From: Brevundimonas sp. UBA5713
GTDB lineage: Bacteria > Pseudomonadota > Alphaproteobacteria > Caulobacterales > Caulobacteraceae
Reading direction: 5' to 3'
Assembly: GCF_002419815.1 (NCBI RefSeq)
Contig: NZ_DIGV01000013.1
Span: 1-64,000, forward strand
Length of the DNA: 64,000 nucleotides
The translations under genes and the position numbers were made by a program. Below, piece by piece: positions 15,800 through 24,295 of the stretch (position 1 is the first letter of the stretch; every line of letters begins with the position of its first letter). Below the pieces are notes generated by a model that was given only the letters and a program-made list of their open reading frames with translations, ran no database searches and was not told the DNA's origin.

Positions 15800-17155
15800 T
15801 CAGGAAGCGATCGGGCGCAAGCCGTTGGCTTCAACCTGCTGGACGACCGGACGCTTGGCACCGCCTGCGGCGATGATGCGGTCGATGCGGGCCTTCTCTG
15901 CGCGGAAGGCGGCCAGTTCGGTACCCGACAGAACCGTACCCTCGGAGGTACGCACGCTGGCCGGATTGATACGCTGGCCGTTGCGCCACATTTCATAGTG
16001 AAGGTGCGGGCCGGTCGAGTTGCCGGTCGAGCCGACGTAGCCGATCACCTGACCTTGGGTGACGCGCTGACCGGCGCGCATGCCCGAGGCAAAGCGCGAC
16101 AGGTGGGCGTAACCGGTTTCGAGGCCGTTGGAGTGGCGAACACGGATCCAGTTGCCATAGCCGCCCCAGCGACGGGCTTCGACGACGACGCCGTCTGCCG
16201 GTGCAATAATCGGTGTACCGGTGGAAGCCGCAAAGTCCATGCCTTGGTGCATCTTGCGATAGCCGGCGATGGGGTGGACGCGATAGCCATAGTTGGACGA
16301 CACGCGACGGAAGTTCTGCAGCGGAGTCCGCATCATGGTGGTGCGGGTGTTTTTGCCGGTCGAGTCGAAATATTCGACCTTGTTCGAGCCGGGGCGCTGG
16401 AAGCGGTAGAAGGCCTGACCCTTCAGCTCTGCGTACAGCAGTTCACCGGTTTCGATGGTGCGGCCCGTTTCGGTGACCGAGCGATCGAACACCAGCGTAA
16501 AGTCGTCCGTGGCGCGCACATCGCGCTGCATGTCGAACTTATGGGCGAACAGCTGGCTGGCCTTGCGGATTACTGCCGAGGTGGCACCCAGTTCACGGGC
16601 GCTGGCAGACAGCGAGCGCTGGACCTTGTCGCGGGCAACGACCGTCTCGTGCGTGACCTGTTCATCCAGCGAGCGGAGGCGAAGAGCACCGTCGAAGCTG
16701 CGCGACACGGTCAGCTGGCTGGCCGGACCGGTCCGCATGGTCAGGCCGATCAGGCGGGCATCGCCGACGCCGCCACGCGGGCGGGCTACGGCGGTTTCAA
16801 ACTTGGCACCGGCGCGCAGGTCGGTGATATCAAAGGCAGTGGCGATGGTGGCGGCCACGGCACTGGCGTCCTCGGCGTTCACACCGGCGCGGCGCACGGC
16901 CTGCTCAAAAGTTTCGCCACGGCGAATTTGAACGGAAAGGGCCTCAGGTGCGTTAAGCCCTGCAGGAGCCGCAGCAGCCGTATAGGCTTGCGTTTCCAGA
17001 TAGGCCGTTTGTTGCGGCGTCATGACCGGAATATCGTCCGCGCCGGAATCGGCGAAGGGCTTACCTGCAATCAGCGCAATGCTGACCGCCGCCACCGTGG
17101 TGAGCAGGTGTGGAGCAAGCCGCAACGGTTGGCGGCGCGGATCGAACTGGGCCAT
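15800..17155 (-). CDS. M23-family cell-wall endopeptidase
   Basis: A 451-residue protein with one N-terminal membrane helix (LLTTVAAVSIALIAG). Residues 55-110 resemble a LysM/OapA-type domain (SVQIRRGETFEQAVRRAGV). The M23 domain lies at about 300-400, with zinc ligands in KMHQGMDFAAS, YAHLSRF and HLHYEMWRNG, so all catalytic residues are present. It should cut peptidoglycan cross-links in the periplasm. Encoded alone; 384 bases of non-coding DNA separate it from the divergent ydbH. Confidence 0.93.
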   Translation of the reverse strand: MAQFDPRRQPLRLAPHLLTTVAAVSIALIAGKPFADSGADDIPVMTPQQTAYLETQAYTAAAAPAGLNAPEALSVQIRRGETFEQAVRRAGVNAEDASAVAATIATAFDITDLRAGAKFETAVARPRGGVGDARLIGLTMRTGPASQLTVSRSFDGALRLRSLDEQVTHETVVARDKVQRSLSASARELGATSAVIRKASQLFAHKFDMQRDVRATDDFTLVFDRSVTETGRTIETGELLYAELKGQAFYRFQRPGSNKVEYFDSTGKNTRTTMMRTPLQNFRRVSSNYGYRVHPIAGYRKMHQGMDFAASTGTPIIAPADGVVVEARRWGGYGNWIRVRHSNGLETGYAHLSRFASGMRAGQRVTQGQVIGYVGSTGNSTGPHLHYEMWRNGQRINPASVRTSEGTVLSGTELAAFRAEKARIDRIIAAGGAKRPVVQQVEANGLRPIAS

Positions 17156-17539
17156 AGGTCCCCGACTTTCGACGACGCCGTTTTGGCGCCTACACGAAAT
17201 CTCGCATCACCAGCGCGTTTCCCGACGTGCCGGTGAAGCCAAGATTTATAGACTCCCTGTCCCTGAATGGGAAGGCACTCTGGTTACAATCCGTTATATG
17301 TAACATCAGAATGCAAGGATTTACTTAATATACTCGCTTCTTTGGCGAAAATGGGTCCACAGTTTGTAAACGCCTCAACCACAAGATGAAGGGGTTTTAA
17401 TCTGCATCTCCCACATCGTCTTGGTGTTGACGCATTCGAATGATGTCCAAAGCGCGTTCCGGCAATCCTTGGTAAATTTATGCTGTGAACCCATTGTGCT
17501 TCAGTTTGTTTGTACCCCGTCAGAAACCGAATCTGTGCC
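17156..17539. other. Non-coding intergenic region between M23 peptidase and ydbH
   Basis: About 380 bases, noticeably more AT-rich than the flanks, holding the divergent promoters. The only symmetry I note is GTTACA (17282-17287) with TGTAAC (17299-17304). I see no small gene or RNA hairpin with a U-tract here. Confidence 0.5.
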
Positions 17540-20500
17540 GTGACCGAACAATCGCCTGATGAAAGACCTGCGCGCGGCCGTCCTAAAAGGCGTCTGCCTT
17601 TAGGCCGTGTGGGCACGGGATTGGTCATCGGCGGCACGGTCGTGGCCGTGGGTCTGGGCGGGCTTTATGTAAATCGACGCACGGTCGCCGACGAGGTGCT
17701 GGTTGGCTGGCTCGAAAAGCGCGGCATTCAAGCCGACGTCGAGGTCGAGCGGTTCGAGTGGGACGGTTTTGTCGGTCGCATCACTGTGGGTGATCCCGAT
17801 GATCCGGATGTGCGCATCGACCGTGTCGTTGTCGATTACGATATCGGATTGCCGTGGTCCAAGGACGGCATGGGTGTCTCTCCCCGACGCGTGGTGCTGA
17901 CCCGTCCGTTGATCAAGGCGCAATGGCTGGATGGCCAGTTTTCTTTGGGCAGCCTTGACCCCCTGATCAAAGAGTTCACGTCCAAACCCCCGTCGGCGGA
18001 CAAGCGCGGGCCCCTGATTGTCGTCAGCAAGGGTCAGGCCCTGCTGACAACGGATTATGGCCTGGTAACCCTGCGTGCCGATGCACGGATCGATGATGGC
18101 CGTCTCAAAACACTGACAGCCGAACTGCCGCCTTCGGCGCTGGACCATGCCAATCTTAATGCCGCCGGCCTCAGTGCCAAGCTGCAGGCGCAGGAGGTTG
18201 ACGGGCGGCTGGTATTTGCGGGCCATGCACTGGCTGATGCCTTTCGCGGTGCGGGGGTGCAGTCGCAAAAGCTTGACCTGAAATTTGAAGGCGGCGTGCC
18301 CTATCCTGCCAATGGAGCCAAAAAGGCTCTGGGCGCGGTGGTATTGCAGGCCGACCTGACGGCGGATGCGCTTTCCAGGGAAGGCTTTGCCGCTCAGGCC
18401 GCCACGGGCCATGTGGATTGGCGCGGCGAGGTCGATGGGTGGCTGGATGCCTTCTTGCTGCAGGGCGAGTTGCAGACGCGTATCCGCGCCCGTGATCTCA
18501 GGATGGCCGACAACCGTCTGAACGGTGCGGCGGTCGATGCCCGGAATCTTCAGATCGAAATCGCCCGTGGTCAGCAACCTTCGCGCGGCACCCATGTCGT
18601 GTGGAGGGCCGAGGGGCCATTGTCGGTCGAGGCGGCGCAGGGCCGACTTGGCGATTTCAGAGTGCGGGACCTGAGCCTGTCTTCAGGCAATCTTCTGGCG
18701 GGCGGCTGGGGGCGCGCGTTTGAAGCGCAAGGTCCTCTGACCCTGACAGCCGGTCGGTTGAGCGGACAGGATCTGGATTTGCGCGCTGTGCGCGGGCGCG
18801 TGGCTTTGGATGCAGTGGGTGATACCGATTTCCGCATCGGTCTGCGCGGAAGTCTGTCCAGCCGCGGGTCAAGCTATAACGGGCTGGGGCCGATCGCCGC
18901 AGATGACGCGCCCGAACTGGCCCGCTTGAAGGCGGCGGCCCGATCCTTTGATCTTTCCGCGCCTGACCTGCGGTTTGTAATGGGGACGGGCCATTCAGAG
19001 CTGGTTTTGTCGGCGCCGGCGACACTGCACCCCGCCACGGGCGGCACCGTGACGCTGTCGCAGGGCAGCGGGCCGATTGCCATCATGGCATCAGGCCAGA
19101 TGCGCGGCTCGGCCAGACTTGTCGCCGAGGGGGGCGAGCTGCCTCTTTTGCAAATGGATGTGCCGCGCTGGACCCTGAATAACGGGGCGCTGGACGCCGC
19201 CCTGAAGGGCACGACCCGCTTGGACTTTACCCCCGCAAAGGGAATTTTCGTAAATACCGAAGGGCGGCTGCGCTCGCGTGGCGGCGTGACGACCTATTCC
19301 AGCCCGCACTGCGCAGAACTGGGACTGGCACGGTTTGATCTCGGTGAGAACGGACTGGAAGACATCAACGGCCAGCTTTGCAATCGCACAGGTCCGCTGC
19401 TGCGCCTGTCCGGTGGGCGCTGGGAAGTGCGCGGCCAACTGACCCAGACACAGGCGAGCGCCGGATTTGCCGCAGTCCGGATGTCCGACGCGAGCGGGAA
19501 TTTGCTGGTGGCAGGCGACAATCGTGGCCTGCGCGTCGATCTGGGTATTCAGCAGGCGCGCTTGACCGATACCGGCGAGACGGCCCGTTTCAATCCTCTG
19601 GACGGCAGCGGACGGGTCACGCTGGCATCCAATATCTGGCGCGGCGATCTGAACTTTAAAGCCAACGGCCAGCCCGTCGCCGATGTGTGCTTGTTGCATG
19701 ACGCAGCACTGGGCCAAGGCGGCCTGGGCATGAACACCCGTGGCGCGGTCTGCACCGTGCCGCGCTCGGTCCACGATCCTCTGCCCGAGGCGAGCGGCGA
19801 GCTGTTGTTTGCGGAAGGCGGCCTGCAACCCCAGCAACTGACGAGCATGATCCCCGGCCTGGTGGCCGAGCCGGTAAAGGGACGTGCCGCTTTCGCCGGA
19901 CAGATGTTCTGGACTTCCGGTGGTTTGGTCAGCTCGGGGCGTCTCAAACTACGCGACCTGTCATTTGTTTCGCCGGTGGGTACTGTCGAGGGCGGGCGGG
20001 GGGACATCCATATCTCCAGCCTTGCGCCTCTGGTCATTCCGCCCAAGCAGGAAGTGCGCTTTGACCGCGTCGATGGCCCCTTGCCCATGAGCGATGTGCG
20101 CGTCGATTTGGGCGTGCAGGACGATACTCTCTTCTTGCAGCGGGCCTCTGTAAATCTGGCATCGGGCACGGCCTATCTGTTCGATCACGCCCTTTATGAT
20201 CCTGAACGCGGCATCGGACTGCCGTCGAAAGACGCCGTCGAGCGGGGCGTGGAAATCCCGTTCAAGGCCCAGCAGAAATGGCGTTTCGGTGTCGCTCTGG
20301 AGGGGGTTCAGCTGAATGAGCTTCTGGAAGCGGTGGGTGCCGAACAAAAAGCCTATTTCGATGCCGAGGTGTCAGGTGTGCTGCCGGTCGTCTACCGTCC
20401 TGAATGGGGCTTTGCGGTCACCAATGGCGTGTTGATGGCTGACCGCCGGGGCAAGCTGAGCCTGTCGCCGGAACTGTTGGGCACTGTCGAAACCGACGAG

Positions 20501-20977
20501 GGAGCCTTGGCCACACCGGAAGGCACGGCACCTATTCCGCGCAACCTGATGCAGGACCTGGCCTATCAGGCGCTTGAGAACCTGACGTTTACAGATCTGA
20601 GCGCCACGGTGAACTCCATCTGCATGCCGCAGTCGAACCGCGTGCCGGATGCGGAAGGCTATATTCGCATCAACGGCGGCGGTGTCTGGTGTCAGACCTT
20701 GCCCGAGGACCAACTTCAGGGCGATGGAGAGGTCTGGGTACCCTCTCGGCTGGCTCTGGATTTTACGATCAACGGTTTCTACGACCCGCCCGAGCGCAAG
20801 GAGATGCGCCTGTCGCTGCTGGATGTCTTGCAGGGCAATTTTATGAAGAAGAAGATGGTCCTGCCGTCCGACACGCCGGTCACGTTGAACCTGAAGACGT
20901 CGATCAACGCTTATGATCTGGCGAGCCAGATTATGGACTATGTCAGATTGCGTAACACCCAGACGGAAATGCCTTAA
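17540..20977 (+). CDS. ydbH: YdbH-type intermembrane lipid-transport protein (AsmA-like)
   Basis: A protein of about 1145 residues with one N-terminal membrane helix (GTGLVIGGTVVAVGLGGLYV) and a long, beta-rich periplasmic body. The C-terminal part (PFKAQQKWRFGVALEGVQLN, then KEMRLSLLDVLQGNFMKKKM) matches the YdbH 'dicarboxylate transport' family. In E. coli YdbH, with TamB and YhdP, carries phospholipids to the outer membrane and docks on YnbE. Both ynbE and ydbL follow here. The frame opens with TTG at 17510; GTG at 17540 (VTEQSPDERP) is my choice, neither has a strong ribosome-binding site. Confidence 0.85.
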   Translation: MTEQSPDERPARGRPKRRLPLGRVGTGLVIGGTVVAVGLGGLYVNRRTVADEVLVGWLEKRGIQADVEVERFEWDGFVGRITVGDPDDPDVRIDRVVVDYDIGLPWSKDGMGVSPRRVVLTRPLIKAQWLDGQFSLGSLDPLIKEFTSKPPSADKRGPLIVVSKGQALLTTDYGLVTLRADARIDDGRLKTLTAELPPSALDHANLNAAGLSAKLQAQEVDGRLVFAGHALADAFRGAGVQSQKLDLKFEGGVPYPANGAKKALGAVVLQADLTADALSREGFAAQAATGHVDWRGEVDGWLDAFLLQGELQTRIRARDLRMADNRLNGAAVDARNLQIEIARGQQPSRGTHVVWRAEGPLSVEAAQGRLGDFRVRDLSLSSGNLLAGGWGRAFEAQGPLTLTAGRLSGQDLDLRAVRGRVALDAVGDTDFRIGLRGSLSSRGSSYNGLGPIAADDAPELARLKAAARSFDLSAPDLRFVMGTGHSELVLSAPATLHPATGGTVTLSQGSGPIAIMASGQMRGSARLVAEGGELPLLQMDVPRWTLNNGALDAALKGTTRLDFTPAKGIFVNTEGRLRSRGGVTTYSSPHCAELGLARFDLGENGLEDINGQLCNRTGPLLRLSGGRWEVRGQLTQTQASAGFAAVRMSDASGNLLVAGDNRGLRVDLGIQQARLTDTGETARFNPLDGSGRVTLASNIWRGDLNFKANGQPVADVCLLHDAALGQGGLGMNTRGAVCTVPRSVHDPLPEASGELLFAEGGLQPQQLTSMIPGLVAEPVKGRAAFAGQMFWTSGGLVSSGRLKLRDLSFVSPVGTVEGGRGDIHISSLAPLVIPPKQEVRFDRVDGPLPMSDVRVDLGVQDDTLFLQRASVNLASGTAYLFDHALYDPERGIGLPSKDAVERGVEIPFKAQQKWRFGVALEGVQLNELLEAVGAEQKAYFDAEVSGVLPVVYRPEWGFAVTNGVLMADRRGKLSLSPELLGTVETDEGALATPEGTAPIPRNLMQDLAYQALENLTFTDLSATVNSICMPQSNRVPDAEGYIRINGGGVWCQTLPEDQLQGDGEVWVPSRLALDFTINGFYDPPERKEMRLSLLDVLQGNFMKKKMVLPSDTPVTLNLKTSINAYDLASQIMDYVRLRNTQTEMP

Positions 20978-21068
20978 CCCGCATATCCCGTCGCGTTCAC
21001 AAGGCATTCAGGTGTTATTGGCCTAGTATGCTATTATATCCACTCGAGTTCAGACCGGAGAGCGGCTG

Positions 21069-21260
21069 ATGATCAACAAAAGGCAGTTTGCAGCTGCGGT
21101 AATCGGAACGGCCATGCTGGGAGGCGCTGCCTGCACCCCCACAGTCAAAGTGTCGTTCGACCAGCCGCTGGTGATCAACGCCAATCTGACCGCTGATATC
21201 CGGATCCGCCTCGATAAAGAGTTGCAGGACCTGATCCGCGAAAACCCGAACCTGTTCTGA
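21069..21260 (+). CDS. ynbE: YnbE-like lipoprotein
   Basis: A 63-residue lipoprotein. The signal ends at GGAAC (lipobox), followed by TPTVKVSFDQPLVINANL and DIRIRLDKELQDL, the conserved YnbE core. In E. coli YnbE stacks with the YdbH C-terminus to complete the bridge to the outer membrane. GGAGAG lies 7 bases before the ATG. It sits 91 bases after ydbH and 16 before ydbL, the same gene order as in enterics. Confidence 0.9.
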   Translation: MINKRQFAAAVIGTAMLGGAACTPTVKVSFDQPLVINANLTADIRIRLDKELQDLIRENPNLF

Positions 21261-21276
21261 TCGGAGGGCTTAGAAT

Positions 21277-21633
21277 ATGGCCTATCGTAAAACTTTTATC
21301 GCCGTGGCTGCTTTGGCAGCTCTAGGCGTCGCGGGCGCTTCCTTTGCCCAGACCTCTTCGCAGAAGGCACTGGTCGATCAAGCCAAGTCGGAAGGCAAGG
21401 CGGGCGAACAGGCTGACGGTTTTGTCGGCGTGCGCACCTCGGTTGCGCCCGATACCCGCGAGGCCATCGACGCCATGAATGCGGGCCGTCGCCAAGCCTA
21501 TGAGCGCAGCGCCCAGCAGGCTGGTACCACGCCCGCCGTGGCCGGTGCCCGTATGTTTGAAACCCAGCTGTTGCCACGCATCAGCTCGGGCCAATGGTAC
21601 CGTAACGCCCAGGGACAATGGGTGCAGCGTTAA
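21277..21633 (+). CDS. ydbL: YdbL family protein (DUF1318)
   Basis: A 118-residue periplasmic protein with signal peptide FIAVAALAALGVAGASFAQ. The mature part has SSQKALVDQAKSEGKAGEQA, GFVGVR and a C-terminal SGQWYRNAQGQWVQR, matching YdbL. E. coli YdbL is reported to modulate YdbH-YnbE assembly. GGAGGG precedes the ATG by 9 bases. It is the last gene of the cluster and is followed by a terminator. Confidence 0.9.
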   Translation: MAYRKTFIAVAALAALGVAGASFAQTSSQKALVDQAKSEGKAGEQADGFVGVRTSVAPDTREAIDAMNAGRRQAYERSAQQAGTTPAVAGARMFETQLLPRISSGQWYRNAQGQWVQR

Positions 21634-21654
21634 GCGCCCGACCCGAACATCGGA

Positions 21655-21692
21655 AATGACCGGTCCGCACTGCGCGGCCGGTCATTTTTTAT
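21655..21692 (+). terminator. Terminator after ydbL
   Basis: TGACCGG ... CCGGTCA arms with a GC-rich internal stem, followed by TTTTTTA. Confidence 0.8.
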
Positions 21693-21809
21693 GGACGAAA
21701 GGTTGTCGGGCGTCCCCCGGATTGGCAGGGTCACGGCTTGAGCTTACGGAACGTCGATCCCGTATTTCGGGTTTGTCCTGATCGACATCCCCAAGTCAGG
21801 AGAAATCTC

Positions 21810-22271
21810 ATGCGTCTTTGGATTGTGCCGGCTGTTGCCCTTGGCTTGACGGCTGCCGCGTGCAACTCGTCCGAGCAGGCTCCGGCTGCCGCCACCACAC
21901 CCGTGGCCGAGGCCAAGCTGGCCGGCGTGGATTTGACCCAGCCGGTGTCCGTGCTGGGCAATGAGCCCTTCTGGGGTCTGGCGATTGCAGACGGGAAAGT
22001 TGCCTATTCCGATCCGGAAGTCCCGACCGGCGGCCCGAACGGCACCATCGGCGCGCCGGAAATGCTCGGCAATGTCGCCATCTGGCGTTCCACCTTGTCG
22101 GATCAATCGCCTCTGGTGATCACTTTGACTGGTACGGACTGTTCCGACGGCATGAGTGACCGGACCTATCCGCTGGCTGCCAAGGTCGAACTGGGCGAGC
22201 GCGTACTGAACGGCTGCGCCGCTTCGACCGCTGCCATTGCAGCAGCGGGCGAAAGCGGACGCGTGGAATAG
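21810..22271 (+). CDS. COG3650-like lipoprotein
   Basis: A 153-residue lipoprotein: MRLWIVPAVALGLTAAAC gives a lipobox at AAAC. The mature domain has SVLGNEPFWGLAIADGKV, then TLTGTDCSDGMSDRTYPL and ELGERVLNGCA, the pattern of the COG3650/META-like outer-membrane lipoprotein group, with a conserved cysteine pair. Function unknown to me. The AGGAG 7 bases before 21810 decides the start over an in-frame upstream codon. Confidence 0.82.
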   Translation: MRLWIVPAVALGLTAAACNSSEQAPAAATTPVAEAKLAGVDLTQPVSVLGNEPFWGLAIADGKVAYSDPEVPTGGPNGTIGAPEMLGNVAIWRSTLSDQSPLVITLTGTDCSDGMSDRTYPLAAKVELGERVLNGCAASTAAIAAAGESGRVE

Positions 22272-22278
22272 GCGCGCC

Positions 22279-22416
22279 TTAGCGACGCACCGATTCCGAG
22301 GTTCCGGTAATGGCTTGGCCCGCGGCCTGAATGTCGCGGCCCATGCCGGAAACCGTATTGCAGGCCGCCACGCCAAGGGCGGCCGCAATCATGCCTAGAG
22401 CGACGATTTTGCGCAT
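22279..22416 (-). CDS. Entericidin-family small lipoprotein
   Basis: A 45-residue protein I read directly from the minus strand: signal MRKIVALGMIAAALGVAAC with the lipidation cysteine at residue 19, then NTVSGMGRDIQAAGQAITG. The C-N-T-x-x-G-x-G-x-D-I-Q core is the entericidin A/B signature. AGGAGC lies 6 bases before the ATG. Entericidins form an antidote/toxin lipoprotein pair in E. coli; only one copy is visible here. It is convergent with the COG3650 lipoprotein gene and divergent from the ThDP enzyme gene. Confidence 0.9.
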   Translation of the reverse strand: MRKIVALGMIAAALGVAACNTVSGMGRDIQAAGQAITGTSESVRR

Positions 22417-22538
22417 GTTTTAGCTCCTGATTTTTGTAGATGTGTCACGCCGGTTGTAGCCGACCGCTGTTCGTTCGGGCTATGAGGGTAAGGCCCTAGC
22501 GGGCCATTATATCCAATAGTTTCGTAAGCGGGACCTTT

Positions 22539-24206
22539 ATGACGAACGCCTCTGCCTCCTCCGCCCGTCGGCTGGTTGAAACCCTGGTCCTGAACGGGGT
22601 CGACAAGGTGTTCTGCGTTCCCGGCGAAAGCTATCTGGCGGTGCTGGATGCGCTGTACGATGTGCGCGACAAGATCGAGGTCATCGTGTGCCGTCACGAG
22701 GCGGGCGCGGCCAATATGGCCGAGGCCTATGGCAAGCTGACGGGCAAGCCGGGCATCTGCATGGTCACGCGCGGACCGGGGGCCACACAGGCCTCTATCG
22801 GCGTACATACCGCCCAGCAGGATTCCACGCCCATGATCCTGTTCGTGGGCCAGATCGCCCTGACCGACCGCGGTCGCGGGGCGTTTCAAGAGGTCGATTA
22901 TCGCCAGACCTTCGGGGGGCTGGCCAAATGGGCGACCGAGATCGAAAGCCCCGAACGCACCGTGGAAATCGTCGAGCGCGCCTTTGCCACGGCGCTGCAA
23001 GGCCGCATGGGGCCGGTGGTTATCGCCCTGCCCGAAGACCTGCTGCACGAAGACGGCGGCCCCGCACCGGTCAAGCCGGTCACGCCCGCCCGCTCGGCAC
23101 TCGACCCCGCCTTTGTGGCTGAACTGAGCGAGCGCCTGTCCAAGGCCGAAAGCCCGCTGCTGGTGCTGGGTGGCTCGGGCTGGAGCGATGAGGCCACCAC
23201 CGCCATGGCCAACTGGGCCGAGCGGCTGGGCATTCCGCTGGCCCTGTCGTTCCGCCGTAAAGACCTGATCTCCAACCTGCACCCCTGCTATGCCGGTGAT
23301 CTGGGCATTGGATGCAGCCCCAAGCTGATCGAGCGGGCCAAGCAGTCGGACCTGATCATCGCCATCGGCGCGCGCCTCGGCGAAAACGCGACGCAGGGCT
23401 ATACCACGCTTGATCGTAGCCGCACGGCGCAGACGCTGATCCACATCCTGCCGGGGGCCGAAGAAGCGGGCCGCGTGTGGGCACCGCTGATGTCGGCCAC
23501 GGCCGATAACAGTCTGGCCGCACTGGCTATCTCCCGGATCGAGGTGGACCGCCTGTGGCACGATCAGGCGCGTGCGGCCAATGAGGCTTATCTGGCCTTC
23601 TCTGCACCGATCCAGACCGTGGGCGCGGTGAACCTTTCGGAGGTGGTACGCCATTTGACGGTCGGCCTGCCCAAGGATGCGGTGCTGACCAATGGCGCGG
23701 GTAACTTTGCCGCATGGCTGCACCGTTTCTATCACCACCAAGCCCGCCGTGCGCAGGTGGCCCCGACGTCTGGGGCTATGGGCTATGGCTATCCCGCAGC
23801 ACTGGCGGCCAAGGCCGTGATGCCCGAGCGGATGGTGGTGTGTTTTGCCGGTGACGGCGACTTCATGATGAGCGCCTGCGAGCTGGCCACTGCGGTTCAG
23901 TACAATCTGCCGGTCATTGTGATCGTGGTCGACAACTCCAGCTTCGGCACCATCCGGATGCACCAGGAGACCCACTATCCGGCCCGCGTGATCGCCACTG
24001 ATATCAAGAACCCGGACTTCGTCAAATATGCCGAAGCCTTTGGAGCCTTCGGTATCCGCGTCAACGCCACCGGAGACTTCCCCGCCGCCTTGGCGCAGGC
24101 CTGTCAGGCGACCGAGCGGGGCCAGCCGGCGCTGATCCACCTGATCGCCGACACCGAACAGATCTCGCCAGCCAAGACCATCACCCAGCTGCGCCAGCGC
24201 AACTAA
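22539..24206 (+). CDS. Thiamine-diphosphate enzyme of the acetolactate synthase-like group
   Basis: A 555-residue three-domain ThDP enzyme. The catalytic glutamate is in VIVCRHEAGAANMAEAYGK; the central domain spans about 195-330; the ThDP/Mg motif is FAGDGDFMMSACELATAV with VVDNSSFGTIRMHQE. It resembles the large subunit of acetolactate synthase but no small subunit is near, and it stands alone, so the substrate (acetolactate, sulfoacetaldehyde, oxalyl-CoA, other) cannot be assigned from the sequence alone. Confidence 0.85.
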   Translation: MTNASASSARRLVETLVLNGVDKVFCVPGESYLAVLDALYDVRDKIEVIVCRHEAGAANMAEAYGKLTGKPGICMVTRGPGATQASIGVHTAQQDSTPMILFVGQIALTDRGRGAFQEVDYRQTFGGLAKWATEIESPERTVEIVERAFATALQGRMGPVVIALPEDLLHEDGGPAPVKPVTPARSALDPAFVAELSERLSKAESPLLVLGGSGWSDEATTAMANWAERLGIPLALSFRRKDLISNLHPCYAGDLGIGCSPKLIERAKQSDLIIAIGARLGENATQGYTTLDRSRTAQTLIHILPGAEEAGRVWAPLMSATADNSLAALAISRIEVDRLWHDQARAANEAYLAFSAPIQTVGAVNLSEVVRHLTVGLPKDAVLTNGAGNFAAWLHRFYHHQARRAQVAPTSGAMGYGYPAALAAKAVMPERMVVCFAGDGDFMMSACELATAVQYNLPVIVIVVDNSSFGTIRMHQETHYPARVIATDIKNPDFVKYAEAFGAFGIRVNATGDFPAALAQACQATERGQPALIHLIADTEQISPAKTITQLRQRN

Positions 24207-24295
24207 ATGTCACGGTCATTTCAACTGGACGTAATCTTGTAACGGCGGCGCTTTGCTGAAACTGTGACCCCACTTTTTGGAGTGAGGGGAGCGCT

